Below are positions 33,834 through 42,702 of a stretch of 52,066 nucleotides of DNA, in pieces. Source of the DNA: Anaerolineae bacterium (GTDB lineage Bacteria; Chloroflexota; Anaerolineae; Anaerolineales; Villigracilaceae); NCBI GenBank assembly GCA_018648655.1, contig JABGQV010000129.1, positions 1-52,066 of the forward strand, given 5' to 3'. The notes under the pieces were generated by a model. It was not told the DNA's origin, did not search any database, and worked only from the letters and a program-made list of their open reading frames with translations. Each line of letters starts with the position of its first letter. The first letter of the stretch is position 1. Both the position numbers and the translations under genes were made by a program.

Positions 33834-34907
33834 ATGAACCCCATTCAAGAACTTACAAATTTAGGCCAATCCATTTGGTACGATAATATCCAACGAGAAT
33901 TATTAGAAAATGGTGAGCTTGCTGCCATGATAGAACGTGGTGATATTCGGGGTGTAACATCTAACCCGAGCATTTTTCAAAATGCAATAGCGAATTCAAA
34001 TGATTACGATGAAGCCCTCAAGCCACTCCTTGCCGATGGTTGGGATGCAGAAAAAATATTTTGGGAGCTTGCCGTAAAAGATATTCAGGATGCTTGCGAT
34101 ATTTTTACGCCCCTCTATAAAGAGAGTGAAGGTAGAGATGGCTATGTCTCGCTTGAGGTTAGCCCGTATTTGGCAAATGATAGCGAAGGCACCATCAAGC
34201 AAGCAAAAGAGCTTTGGGCGCGTGTTGGTCACCCGAACCTAATGATCAAAATTCCCGCCACAAAAGCTGGTTTGCCCGCAATTCGGCAAGCTGTTGCAGC
34301 AGGCATTAATGTCAATGTGACCCTTATTTTTTCCATTGCTCGCTATCGTGAAGTCATGGATGCTTATCTTGCTGGTCTCGAAGAACGTGTGCTTGAAAAA
34401 GAGAGTATCGCTGATATACATTCTGTCGCTTCTTTCTTTATTTCACGCCTCGATAGCATTATTGACAATCAGCTTGCCGAAAACTCCCCTCTGCGTGGCA
34501 AAATTGCCATCGCCAATGCTAAACTAGCCTATGAAGCTTTTGGACAAGTTTTTAGCGAAGCTCGTTTTGGGAAATTGCAACTTGTTCAAGCAAATTATCA
34601 GCGCCCGCTTTGGGCATCGACCAGCACCAAAAACCCTGCCTACCCCGACACCCTCTATATTGATGACCTCATCGGGCCTGCTACCGTCAACACCGTCCCG
34701 CCCAAAACGCTTGATGCTTTCAAAGATCATGGCACAGCAGAAGCGACTTTGCGGGCAAATTTGGATGATGCAAAGAAAGCCTTCATCGATTTAGAAGCCG
34801 CTGGAATCTCTCTCGACAAAGCCACACAAGATTTGGAAGACGCGGGCGTAAAGTCTTTTGCAGATGCTTTTATTGGCCTTCTTCAAACAATCAAGGATAG
34901 AAAATGA
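33834..34907 (+). CDS. tal: Transaldolase
   Basis: 357 residues, the long bacterial transaldolase type that in some lineages is fused to glucose-6-phosphate isomerase. Schiff-base Lys139 lies in NLMIKIPATKAG; GVTSNPSIF at about 40-48 and NVNVTLIFS are the other family signatures. It transfers a dihydroxyacetone unit between sugar phosphates. AAAAAGG lies before the ATG. Its stop overlaps the start of pgi (ATGA at 34904-34907), so the two are made at matched levels as separate proteins rather than as the fused enzyme. Confidence 0.95.
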   Translation: MNPIQELTNLGQSIWYDNIQRELLENGELAAMIERGDIRGVTSNPSIFQNAIANSNDYDEALKPLLADGWDAEKIFWELAVKDIQDACDIFTPLYKESEGRDGYVSLEVSPYLANDSEGTIKQAKELWARVGHPNLMIKIPATKAGLPAIRQAVAAGINVNVTLIFSIARYREVMDAYLAGLEERVLEKESIADIHSVASFFISRLDSIIDNQLAENSPLRGKIAIANAKLAYEAFGQVFSEARFGKLQLVQANYQRPLWASTSTKNPAYPDTLYIDDLIGPATVNTVPPKTLDAFKDHGTAEATLRANLDDAKKAFIDLEAAGISLDKATQDLEDAGVKSFADAFIGLLQTIKDRK

Positions 34908-36529
34908 ACCGAGACGCACTTGGCCCTTTACTTGATACCGTTAAACAGCGGATTGCGCAATTTGAAGCAAATTCTGTTAATGCCCGTCTTTGGGCGCATG
35001 ACCCATCCCTCTGGACAGAAGACCTTGCGGGACAAGCTGAAGTCAAAATCAGACTCGGTTGGCTTGATTTACCCAATACATCCCGTAATTTGGCAGATGA
35101 GGTGACCGCTTTTGCCAGCGAAGTCAAAGATGCAGGAATCAAGAAAGTCCTGTTGCTCGGCATGGGCGGATCTTCATTGGGGCCTGAAACAATGGGGCTA
35201 ACCTTTAATATTCCACCGTTATCGTTCAGCATTTTAGATTCTACTAACCCTGCCCAAGTGGCCGAAGCTGAGAAAAATTTTCCCCCAGATGAAACGCTTT
35301 ATATTGTGGCAAGTAAATCTGGTGGCACAGCAGAGACCATGTCAGCTTTTTATTATTTCTGGGAGAAAAGTGGCGGGGATGGCAGTCACTTTGTGGCAAT
35401 CACAGACCCGGGCTCTAATTTAGAGAAAATGGCTATAGCGCGTAAATTTCGTAAAATCTTTATGGCAGACTCTACAGTGGGCGGACGCTACTCAGCGTTA
35501 ACCGCTTTTGGACTTCTTCCCGCTTCATTGATGGGGATTGACGCCAATAAGGCTCTTGATAGTGCTGCTCTAATGATGAGAGAAGCGAAAAAGGATATAG
35601 ATAATTCTGCCCTATATTTGGGAGCAGTGATGGGCGAAGCCGCATTGAATGGGCAAGATAAATTGACTTTCATCACCGATTCTGCTTTTGAGTCTTTTGG
35701 CGCATGGGCAGAGCAACTGATTGCTGAATCGACGGGAAAAGAGGGTAAAGGAATTATGCCAATTGATGGTGAAACTCATCTCCCCGCAGAAAAATATGGC
35801 GATGATCGCCTCTTCGTTTACCTCCGCCAAGATGGAGAACACGATAATTTTATAAAAGAACTCGAAGAGCAAAACCAACCGGTCTACGAAATCCTGATTC
35901 CTGATACCTATTCCCTGTTCACTGAGTTCTATCGCTGGGAATTTGCTACAGCTATTGCCTGCCACATTCTCGGCGTAAATGCTTTTGACCAACCCAATGT
36001 TGAAGCAGCGAAGATTGAAGCGCGCGCACAGATTGATGCGTATAACCAGAAGGGCGTTTTGGATGAAGGGCAGCCTGTTTGGGAGCAAGACGACGTCAAA
36101 CTCTACGCCGATATTGAGATAACGGAAGCAAGCCTAAATTCCGCGCTTGATGCGTTTTTGGCAAAAGGGCAAGAGGGTGATTACGTCAGCCTTCAAGCCT
36201 ATTTGCCGCGCAACGAGCGGGTGGGGACATCTCTCCAAAAAATCCGTAAAGCTATCCAGGAAAAAACTGGACTTGCAACCACACTCGGATTTGGTCCTCG
36301 ATTTTTACACTCGACGGGACAACTCCATAAGGGTGGGGCGAATAACGGCATTTTCATCCAAATTACAGCGGATGGGGTGACTGATATTGACATCCCCACG
36401 CAGGGAATGAGTTTTGGTACGCTCGAGCGGGCGCAGGTGCTGGGTGATTACGCTGCCCTGCTTGCAAATGGACGGCGTGTACTGAGAATCCATCTCCGTG
36501 GATTGAATTTGCTCAGTTCATTAGAATGA
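34904..36529 (+). CDS. pgi: Glucose-6-phosphate isomerase, of the type found in Tal-Pgi fusions
   Basis: 541 residues. Two SIS-type halves: the first with GMGGSSLGPET and VASKSGGTAETMSAF, the second with TESTGKEGKGIMP-like and FGPRFLHSTGQLHKGG signatures. The N-terminus (MNRDALGPLLDTV) and C-terminus match the isomerase half of bifunctional transaldolase/isomerase proteins better than stand-alone E. coli Pgi, as judged from memory. It interconverts glucose-6-phosphate and fructose-6-phosphate. It is coupled to tal by a 4-base overlap and to the next gene likewise (ATGA at 36526-36529). Confidence 0.92.
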   Translation: MNRDALGPLLDTVKQRIAQFEANSVNARLWAHDPSLWTEDLAGQAEVKIRLGWLDLPNTSRNLADEVTAFASEVKDAGIKKVLLLGMGGSSLGPETMGLTFNIPPLSFSILDSTNPAQVAEAEKNFPPDETLYIVASKSGGTAETMSAFYYFWEKSGGDGSHFVAITDPGSNLEKMAIARKFRKIFMADSTVGGRYSALTAFGLLPASLMGIDANKALDSAALMMREAKKDIDNSALYLGAVMGEAALNGQDKLTFITDSAFESFGAWAEQLIAESTGKEGKGIMPIDGETHLPAEKYGDDRLFVYLRQDGEHDNFIKELEEQNQPVYEILIPDTYSLFTEFYRWEFATAIACHILGVNAFDQPNVEAAKIEARAQIDAYNQKGVLDEGQPVWEQDDVKLYADIEITEASLNSALDAFLAKGQEGDYVSLQAYLPRNERVGTSLQKIRKAIQEKTGLATTLGFGPRFLHSTGQLHKGGANNGIFIQITADGVTDIDIPTQGMSFGTLERAQVLGDYAALLANGRRVLRIHLRGLNLLSSLE

Positions 36530-37398
36530 GCTTTCCTGAAAAAAGTAAATCTCGTCTTTCAAGGCGGGATTTTTTGAAATTGATTGGTCTGGCAGGCTTT
36601 AGTAGCTTAGTATATGGAACACAAATAGAGCCAGATTGGTTAGATGTGGTTGAGATGCCTTTGAAATTGCCTCGTTTAGACGCTGCCTTTTCTGGCTTCA
36701 GGGTGGCGCAGATCAGCGATATTCACATGGGTGGATGGATGAACCGTGAGCGTTTTGGAGCAGTAGTTGATATTCTTTTAGAGCAAGAACTTGACCTTGT
36801 TGCAATCACCGGTGATTTTATTGTGGGAGGAAAGACGGCAAGCTGGTATGTTGATATTTTGGACGGTCTCTTAGTCGAGTTAAAGAGATTGTCTGACAAT
36901 TTCCCAACTATCGCTGTGTTGGGAAATCATGATTCGTATACTGATACTGATGCTTCAATGGTGCGCAAGATATTATTAGAGGCAAATGTTGTAGAGTTAG
37001 GGAATGATGTCTTTTCTGTTGCTCGTGACTTTTCGAGCCTTCACTTTTGTGGTGTGGATGATGTAATGTTCGGAGCACCTAATTTGGAAAATATTTTTGC
37101 AAAATTACCTGAGCTTGGATCTGCAATTCTTTTGGCACATGAGCCTGATTTTGCAGACATCAGTGCTGCTACTAAGCGTTTTGATTTACAAATATCTGGG
37201 CACTCGCACGGGGGACAGATTGTTTTATTTGATGATACTATTCCAATTAAGCCATCTTGGGCTAAGAAGTATCCATCTGGTTGGTACGAAGTTGATGGCA
37301 TGCAGCAATACACAAATAGAGGCTTAGGAATGTCTCATTTGAATATTCGTCTGAATTGTCGCCCTGAAATTACTATATTTACGTTAATGGCATTGTGA
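36526..37398 (+). CDS. Tat-exported metallophosphoesterase (YaeI-like)
   Basis: 290 residues. Twin-arginine signal SRRDFLKL at about 12-19 followed by a hydrophobic stretch, so the protein is exported folded, presumably with metals loaded. Calcineurin-type metal site: QISDIHMGG, ITGDFI, LGNHDSY, LAHEPDF and SGHSHGGQ, in the order expected for a dinuclear site. YaeI-like members hydrolyse phosphodiesters; UDP-diacylglucosamine-type or other lipid substrates are known in relatives. It starts within the pgi stop codon (ATGA) so is translated in the same operon, with no obvious metabolic link. Confidence 0.88.
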   Translation: MSFPEKSKSRLSRRDFLKLIGLAGFSSLVYGTQIEPDWLDVVEMPLKLPRLDAAFSGFRVAQISDIHMGGWMNRERFGAVVDILLEQELDLVAITGDFIVGGKTASWYVDILDGLLVELKRLSDNFPTIAVLGNHDSYTDTDASMVRKILLEANVVELGNDVFSVARDFSSLHFCGVDDVMFGAPNLENIFAKLPELGSAILLAHEPDFADISAATKRFDLQISGHSHGGQIVLFDDTIPIKPSWAKKYPSGWYEVDGMQQYTNRGLGMSHLNIRLNCRPEITIFTLMAL

Positions 37399-37402
37399 AC
37401 TA

Positions 37403-37744
37403 ATGATAAGGCCTTTAATTGAATTTAGATGTATACCGTGTAGGGGCGATACTCCAGCTTTATCTCTCGATGAAATCGCCCAGTTCTTACCTCAAATTCC
37501 TGAATGGCAATTGGTTGAAGTTGAGAAAGTGCCGCGTCTTGAACGCGTTTTTCTTTTTAAAAACTTTGCTGATGCGTTGCGTTTTGCTAATCAGGTTGGG
37601 GAGATTGCAGAAGCCGAAGACCATCATCCGTTGATTATGGTTGAGTGGGGACGTGTTGCCGTGCAATGGTGGACGTATGCAATTGGTGGGCTGCATAAGA
37701 ATGATTTCATTATGGCAGCAAAGACAGATGCGCTTGATTTTTAG
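37403..37744 (+). CDS. 4a-hydroxytetrahydrobiopterin dehydratase (PCD/DCoH)
   Basis: 113 residues, the normal family size. CIPCRGDTPALS at the N-terminus, LERVFLFKNFADALRFANQVGEIAEAEDHHPLIMVEWGRV with the active-site HHP at 74-76. It recycles oxidised pterin cofactor, or in bacteria without aromatic amino-acid hydroxylase may act in molybdopterin metabolism or regulation. The start ATG lies four bases after the preceding stop. No pterin-dependent hydroxylase is encoded in the window. Confidence 0.92.
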   Translation: MIRPLIEFRCIPCRGDTPALSLDEIAQFLPQIPEWQLVEVEKVPRLERVFLFKNFADALRFANQVGEIAEAEDHHPLIMVEWGRVAVQWWTYAIGGLHKNDFIMAAKTDALDF

Positions 37745-37765
37745 TAGAAAATTTAGGAGATTTTT

Positions 37766-38968
37766 GTGGGAGAAGTAAATAACAAATCTACATTGGGGAT
37801 GTGGGTTCAGCACTTTTTTGGGATTAGCATAGGGCTAATCGTTTCACTTTTTAGCGTCCGATTGATCGTTGATACCAGTTTTCGGATGCTTTACCCTTTT
37901 GTGCCCCAAATTTCTGAGGGCTTGCAGGTCAGTATTACCGTTTTCGGATGGCTCTTGATGATTCGCTCATCCTCTGCAATTTTTAGCCCCATGATTGGCT
38001 CGCTCGCAGATCGCTATGGTCGGCGTAAGATCATGGCTTTTGCACTGCTTTCTCAATTTGTTGGCATGGCGGGAATCAGCTATGCGACAGGTTGGTGGAC
38101 TGTGCTGCCATTGCTTTTTTGCGGATTAACAGTAAACGCTTATTTGCCTGCGCAGCAAGCCTATATCAGCGACTTGGTGCCTTTCGAGCGGCGTGGCCGC
38201 GCGTTGGCGTCAACAGATATCGCCTTTGCGGTTTCAGGCATGGTCATGATGCCCATCGTCGGGCGGCTAATTAACGACTATGGTTGGCGCACACCCTTTT
38301 GGGGTCTCAGTATTCTAAGCATAATCGCTGCTATCCTAACTTGGAACTATTTGCCAGAAACGAAAAAACGTACATTGGGAAAGCAAGCCTCCGTAAATAT
38401 GTGGGAGCTTTTGCGAAGAAGAAATATCCAGGCTTCGATGGGTGTCTCGATGTTGTTTTTTGTCGGTGTCGGCATCTATATGACTTTTTGGAGCATCTGG
38501 TTGAGTGCAGATTTTGGCTTCGACGCTCTTGATTTAGGCTTGATGGCTCAACAAATAGGCATGGCCGAGTTGTTGGGCGCGATACTTGCTGGCCTCGTCG
38601 TGGATCGTCTTGGTAAACGCCGCACTAGTCTGATAGGTGTTCTCGCATCAGCGATTATGTTTGCTTTGATCCCATTGGCGCGTGAAAATCTGCTTACAAT
38701 TCGCATTCTTTTGATTATCACCGTCTTTTGGGTTGAGCTTGGTATCGTCTCCCTTTTTCCGCTTTATGGAGAGCAAGCTCCGAATGCACGCGCTACGATG
38801 TTTGCACTGATTGCGCTGGGCAATGGAATCGGCTTGGCAGTTGGCCCAATCATCACCACCAGCCTATGGGATTGGCAGGGGCTTGCCGCAATCACGACCG
38901 TTGCCTCCGTGAGCCTTGCTCTAGCGGCGGGATTGATTGCGCTCTTTTTGAATGATACTGTTGAATGA
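37766..38968 (+). CDS. MFS transporter
   Basis: 400 residues, about twelve hydrophobic segments. MFS motif A GSLADRYGRRKIM follows helix 2; the second half repeats it as GLVVDRLGKRRTS. PAQQAYISDLVPFERRGRAL is typical of drug-type MFS proteins. Substrate unknown. The start is GTG at 37766, decided by AGGAGA five bases upstream; no ATG lies near it. It closes the tal-pgi unit. Confidence 0.85.
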   Translation: MGEVNNKSTLGMWVQHFFGISIGLIVSLFSVRLIVDTSFRMLYPFVPQISEGLQVSITVFGWLLMIRSSSAIFSPMIGSLADRYGRRKIMAFALLSQFVGMAGISYATGWWTVLPLLFCGLTVNAYLPAQQAYISDLVPFERRGRALASTDIAFAVSGMVMMPIVGRLINDYGWRTPFWGLSILSIIAAILTWNYLPETKKRTLGKQASVNMWELLRRRNIQASMGVSMLFFVGVGIYMTFWSIWLSADFGFDALDLGLMAQQIGMAELLGAILAGLVVDRLGKRRTSLIGVLASAIMFALIPLARENLLTIRILLIITVFWVELGIVSLFPLYGEQAPNARATMFALIALGNGIGLAVGPIITTSLWDWQGLAAITTVASVSLALAAGLIALFLNDTVE

Positions 38969-39074
38969 AATAAAAGATACCATGAACTGAGAGAAGGACT
39001 AATTACAGGCTTGTATAAAGATGTTTTTCTTGCTAAACTTCCAAAAAGAATTGGATATAGTTAAGGTAGATGGT

Positions 39075-41696
39075 ATGAAAGCATATAAACTTTTAAAAGC
39101 GGGAATTGCAGCATCAAAAGCAGGAGATAACACCACAGCCTCGGCGATTTTTTCACGTGTTGTGCAAAATAATCCGCGCTCTGTAGATGGCTGGTTTTGG
39201 TTGGGGGTGGTAATGCCTACTGACAAGCAAAAAATTGATTGTTTTCGGCGTGTTATTAAATTTGAACCTGATCACTTTGAAGCTCTTGGGCAGTTGAGAG
39301 AGCTGGGATATTTGAAGCCCAGTGAGCCTAAAAAAGAACCTGTATCGGCTTTTTCTTTTGATGATTCTGATGAAAGACCGTCGGTTTTTAACCAAGAATT
39401 ACCAAGTGCACCTATCATTGAAACTACGCCGCTTTCATCAGCTTCTCCTTTTGCAGCAGAAGAAAAAGAAAAAAGTTTTGATGGTTATTATGAAGAATTG
39501 TCTGCAGAACCTGAGAGAGAGACTTTGCCTGCTGAAGAGAAGCTTGACTTTATGGAGAATGTGGATAGTGAAAAAAAAGGGAAAAGTATCTCTGAAAAAA
39601 CAAAGGGTCGAAAGATTTGGTTGATAGTGATGAGCGTTCTCGCCTTTTTTTCTGTTGCGGGAGTCGCTTTTGTTTTTATCTCTCAACCTACCTTAATTAA
39701 TGATATAGCCTCCGCAATTATTCCGCCTACCGCGACGCCTTTCCCCTTGCCTACTGCTACAGCAACTGCTGTGCCAATGCCAACAGCCCTGCCTTTTTCG
39801 GCCTTAGAAATGGGAGAGTATGTGCCAGTTTTTGAACCTTCTGGGTGTGATTTCAGAATCCCAACGGGGCAAAGGGTGGACTGTGGCTTTGTAATTCTTC
39901 CCGAAGATCGCTATGGGGACATAAGTAAAACTATCCGTTTGGCAGTTGCTGTTTATCGTGGGGCAGACAGCTCTGCTACGCCGATTATTTATTTAGAAGG
40001 GGGACCTGGGCGGGCAACCCTTGAGTTGCTGAGTGAAAACTTTGCATTGACTATTGCACCTTATGTAGGGGAGCGTGATTTTATTCTTCTTGATCAGCGT
40101 GGTGTCGGGCTTTCTGAGCCTAATTTGAGCTGCCCGAAATTAGATGAGATTTATAAAGAAAGTTTACTAAAGAAGACTCCTCTTCGCGAAAAAGAAAAAC
40201 TTTATTTGAATGCTCTTGGCGAATGTCGAGATAGATTGGCTACTGATGGTGTTAATTTATCTTCTTATAATACAATGGAAAGCGCAGCTGATATAAGGGA
40301 TATTGTCTTAGCTCTAGGGTATGAGAAAGCAACGCTTTTTGGTATTTCTTATGGCACACGTTTAGCGCAAGTTGTTATGCGTGAAAGCCCAGAGATTGTT
40401 TATTCCGCAGTGCTTGATTCTCTTGTGCCAATTGAAGCTCAAATTTATAGTGAAAGTGAAATTGTCGCACAGACTGCTTTAGAGACTTTATTTGCAGGGT
40501 GTGCGGCAAGTGCAAAGTGTCAAGATGCTTATCCCACTCTTGAACGGGATTTACGCAAGGTCATTGGCCAGCTTGAGATAAAACCTTTGCATACAAATAT
40601 TTTTGGTAGCGATCGCGCTAATTATAGCCACAGCATAGATGGCTCAGAATTTATGAGCATCATTTTATGGACAATGCGTGACTCTGCCTCATTAGAACTT
40701 ATCCCCCAGACTATTGGGCGTGTTGAAGCTGGCGAAACGAATATGCTTGGTGTTATTGCATCTGCGCCAATGGAAGAGATAAGCGATATTTCCCTTGGCG
40801 CTTATCTTTCTATTAGTTGTCGCGAGCAAGTTTATCTTTCTTCACGGCAAGAGATGAGCTCATCGGACTTGGCCTCCTACCCAGACACAGATGATGTGGG
40901 GTTGTCTTGGATATACGCGGCTCCTAATTTTATTTTTGATCTCTGTGATATTTGGGGTGTGGATAAAATTCGGCCAGAAGAAAATGATGCTTTGGTTAGC
41001 GATATCCCAACTTTGTTAATGGCAGGCGAATACGATGCAACAACGCCTCCTTTTTGGACAGAGCAAGTATCCGCACGTTTGAGTCGGGCTACCTATCTCA
41101 AGTTTCTAGGGCAGGGGCATAAAGTTTCCTATAGTCAAAATTCACTTTGCCCGCAAAATATATTAAAAAACTTTTTTAATAATCCTGAAAACCCTCTCGA
41201 CACATCTTGCATAGCGGGTATGCTATCTCCCCAATTTTCCACACCTTATGTGGGGGAACCTCAGCTTATTATGATACCCTTTGTCAGTAGGACTGATGCC
41301 ATCATCACAACTATACCAGCGGGTTGGACCGCGTTAGAAGGTGCCCCCGCTGCATTTTCTAGAGAAGTATCTTCGTGGGATAAAACGAGTATTAGTGTGG
41401 AGAAAGTAGGTCTAGGTTTTGACACAATCATGGGCACGCTTCTAAATGACTACAAGGGTATAGGTTTAGACAGTTACCCCACAGAAGTTGGAGAAATAAC
41501 AACAGAAAACCTGTCTTGGAAATTATATAAATCTACACAAAATGCTTCGCCTGTAGATATTGCCTTGGCTCAAGATGGCTTTAATACCGTTGTCGTTGTT
41601 TTTTCGAGCCATACAGATGAACATGATATTTTATATGAAGAAGTTTTTTTGGAAGTGCTCAACAAGACAAGTCTTATTCCCGTGGAGAGAGAGTAG
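39075..41696 (+). CDS. Membrane-anchored alpha/beta hydrolase (TAP-like) with cytoplasmic TPR-like domain
   Basis: 873 residues from ATG 39075. Residues 1-80 form TPR-like helices (KAYKLLKAGIAASKAGD, DGWFWLGVV), 80-180 an acidic Ser/Glu-rich linker, 181-202 a membrane helix, 215-240 a Pro/Thr linker (PPTATPFPLPTATATA), then an exported alpha/beta hydrolase: oxyanion region YLEGGPG, nucleophile Ser425 in FGISYGT, Asp in AGEYDATTPP, His in GQGHKVS. The C-terminal part is the TAP-like (PF08386) domain of the tripeptidyl-aminopeptidase group, plus about 130 further residues I do not recognise. Probably an exopeptidase. An in-frame ATG at 39021 would add 18 residues, but homology starts at the later Met. 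Confidence 0.82.
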   Translation: MKAYKLLKAGIAASKAGDNTTASAIFSRVVQNNPRSVDGWFWLGVVMPTDKQKIDCFRRVIKFEPDHFEALGQLRELGYLKPSEPKKEPVSAFSFDDSDERPSVFNQELPSAPIIETTPLSSASPFAAEEKEKSFDGYYEELSAEPERETLPAEEKLDFMENVDSEKKGKSISEKTKGRKIWLIVMSVLAFFSVAGVAFVFISQPTLINDIASAIIPPTATPFPLPTATATAVPMPTALPFSALEMGEYVPVFEPSGCDFRIPTGQRVDCGFVILPEDRYGDISKTIRLAVAVYRGADSSATPIIYLEGGPGRATLELLSENFALTIAPYVGERDFILLDQRGVGLSEPNLSCPKLDEIYKESLLKKTPLREKEKLYLNALGECRDRLATDGVNLSSYNTMESAADIRDIVLALGYEKATLFGISYGTRLAQVVMRESPEIVYSAVLDSLVPIEAQIYSESEIVAQTALETLFAGCAASAKCQDAYPTLERDLRKVIGQLEIKPLHTNIFGSDRANYSHSIDGSEFMSIILWTMRDSASLELIPQTIGRVEAGETNMLGVIASAPMEEISDISLGAYLSISCREQVYLSSRQEMSSSDLASYPDTDDVGLSWIYAAPNFIFDLCDIWGVDKIRPEENDALVSDIPTLLMAGEYDATTPPFWTEQVSARLSRATYLKFLGQGHKVSYSQNSLCPQNILKNFFNNPENPLDTSCIAGMLSPQFSTPYVGEPQLIMIPFVSRTDAIITTIPAGWTALEGAPAAFSREVSSWDKTSISVEKVGLGFDTIMGTLLNDYKGIGLDSYPTEVGEITTENLSWKLYKSTQNASPVDIALAQDGFNTVVVVFSSHTDEHDILYEEVFLEVLNKTSLIPVERE

Positions 41697-41921
41697 CTTT
41701 TAAAAAAGGGGGATGAAAAAACATCTGTGGCCTGAAGCTTGTTTTTTTGCAATTCCACATCTTGTAGATGTCAATATCGATGCGTCAAAACATCATATAG
41801 CAAAGAATTTTTCTCACGCTTTTTTCCCTCTTTGATTTTGATGTTTTCTCCACGAAAAAGAACTATATTGCGGGGAGAATGGTCTCTTTGAAACTTTAAG
41901 GTAAAAGCATCTTAAGTCCCC

Positions 41922-41950
41922 TTGTTCTGACCTTGCAAATATGTTAGAAT
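41922..41950 (+). promoter_or_regulatory. nrdR-nrdJ promoter (extended -10)
   Basis: TTGTTC at 41922-41927, 17-base spacer, TAGAAT at 41945-41950 preceded by TGT (extended -10). Predicted start near 41957 gives a leader of about 176 bases before nrdR. Confidence 0.65.
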
Positions 41951-41961
41951 TTTTGCCTGTC

Positions 41962-41984
41962 ACACCCTGTATGTATGGGGGTGT
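41962..41984 (+). promoter_or_regulatory. Hairpin at the start of the nrdR leader
   Basis: ACACCC (41962-41967) pairs with GGGTGT (41979-41984) around an 11-base loop, a few bases after the predicted transcript start. It may be a 5' stabilising structure or, in DNA, an operator with ACACCC half-sites. Confidence 0.35.
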
Positions 41985-42033
41985 TTCTGAATACATCCAT
42001 ATCTGGCGTGAAACAAATGTTCTTTAGTGCGTG

Positions 42034-42053
42034 TGCAAAAAATATTTCTTGCA
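42034..42053. promoter_or_regulatory. 20-bp near-perfect palindrome upstream of nrdR
   Basis: TGCAAAAAAT at 42034-42043 mirrors ATTTCTTGCA at 42044-42053 with a single mismatch. It lies about 80 bases downstream of the predicted promoter and 80 bases before nrdR. It does not match the known NrdR box. Confidence 0.4.
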
Positions 42054-42132
42054 TAAATAAAAGTATTGATTTATTTGTATTTGCCAAAGTTAGATAAGCT
42101 CAAGAAGCTTATTCTTTGAAAAGGATAAAAAA

Positions 42133-42579
42133 ATGCGTTGCCCATATTGTCAAAATCCAAAATCAAGAGTTATAGACACTTCACATGATAGTAATGGAAA
42201 TATCCGACGACGACGAGAATGTCTTAGTTGTGAGCAGCGCTTTAGTAGCTATGAACGCCCTATTTTGGCAACACCGCGCATTATTAAAAAGGATAATTCC
42301 CGCGAAGATTTCAATCATGAAAAACTAAAGCGTGGCATTGGTATTTCTTGCGCGAAACGTCCCGTTTCTGCTGCTGATATAGAGCGCCTAGTTGGAAACG
42401 TGGAGGTAGGGTTGCAAAAAATGGGAAAGTTTGAAGTTCAATCTCGTATACTTGGGGATAAAGTGATGGAGGGGTTAAAAGAACTTGATGAGATTGCCTA
42501 TATGCGTTACGCCATTGTTTATCTAAAAATGGACAATCTGCCTACCTTGCGCACAGAGATTGATCGCCTTTTAGAATAA
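42133..42579 (+). CDS. nrdR: Transcriptional repressor NrdR
   Basis: 148 residues, canonical size. Zinc ribbon with Cys3/Cys6 and Cys30/Cys33 (MRCPYC, RRRRECLSCEQRFSSYE), then an ATP-cone domain (KKDNSREDFNHEKLKRGI). NrdR senses ATP/dATP and represses ribonucleotide reductase genes. The gene directly precedes nrdJ, separated by 123 bases, so it likely regulates its own neighbour. AAAGGA lies upstream of the ATG. Confidence 0.96.
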   Translation: MRCPYCQNPKSRVIDTSHDSNGNIRRRRECLSCEQRFSSYERPILATPRIIKKDNSREDFNHEKLKRGIGISCAKRPVSAADIERLVGNVEVGLQKMGKFEVQSRILGDKVMEGLKELDEIAYMRYAIVYLKMDNLPTLRTEIDRLLE

Positions 42580-42656
42580 AGCCCCTCTAAGCGTTGTTAA
42601 CATTACGGGGGCAAATTTTATAGATAAAGCCCTTAGACACTTTATAAATCAAATTT

Positions 42657-42674
42657 TATCTGAATACTCAGATA
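42657..42674. promoter_or_regulatory. 18-bp palindrome just upstream of nrdJ
   Basis: TATCTGA (42657-42663), ATAC, TCAGATA (42668-42674): a 7-bp perfect inverted repeat ending 28 bases before the nrdJ ATG. It could be an operator for NrdR or an RNA hairpin. Another inverted pair, GCCCC (42581-42585) and GGGGC (42608-42612), follows the nrdR stop codon. Confidence 0.4.
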
Positions 42675-42702
42675 TAGATGAAATTATTTTAGGAGATATA
42701 TT

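Larger units (their letters stand above)
41697..42132. other. Long intergenic region upstream of nrdR
   Basis: 436 bases. The first 220 are AT-rich with no recognised gene; a 60-codon reverse frame at 41814-41996 has no family features. It contains a strong promoter (41922-41950), a hairpin in the leader (41962-41984), a 20-bp palindrome (42034-42053), and AAATAAA/TTTATTT arms further on. I could not find a convincing NrdR box or a cobalamin riboswitch. Confidence 0.6.

Noticed and set aside
41814-41996. 60-codon reverse-strand frame upstream of nrdR.
   Set aside because: No family features, no ribosome binding site of note, and it overlaps the predicted nrdR promoter.
42580-42702. Cobalamin riboswitch before the B12-dependent reductase.
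   Set aside because: The spacer is only 123 bases and lacks the B12 box; the longer region before nrdR also lacks it.
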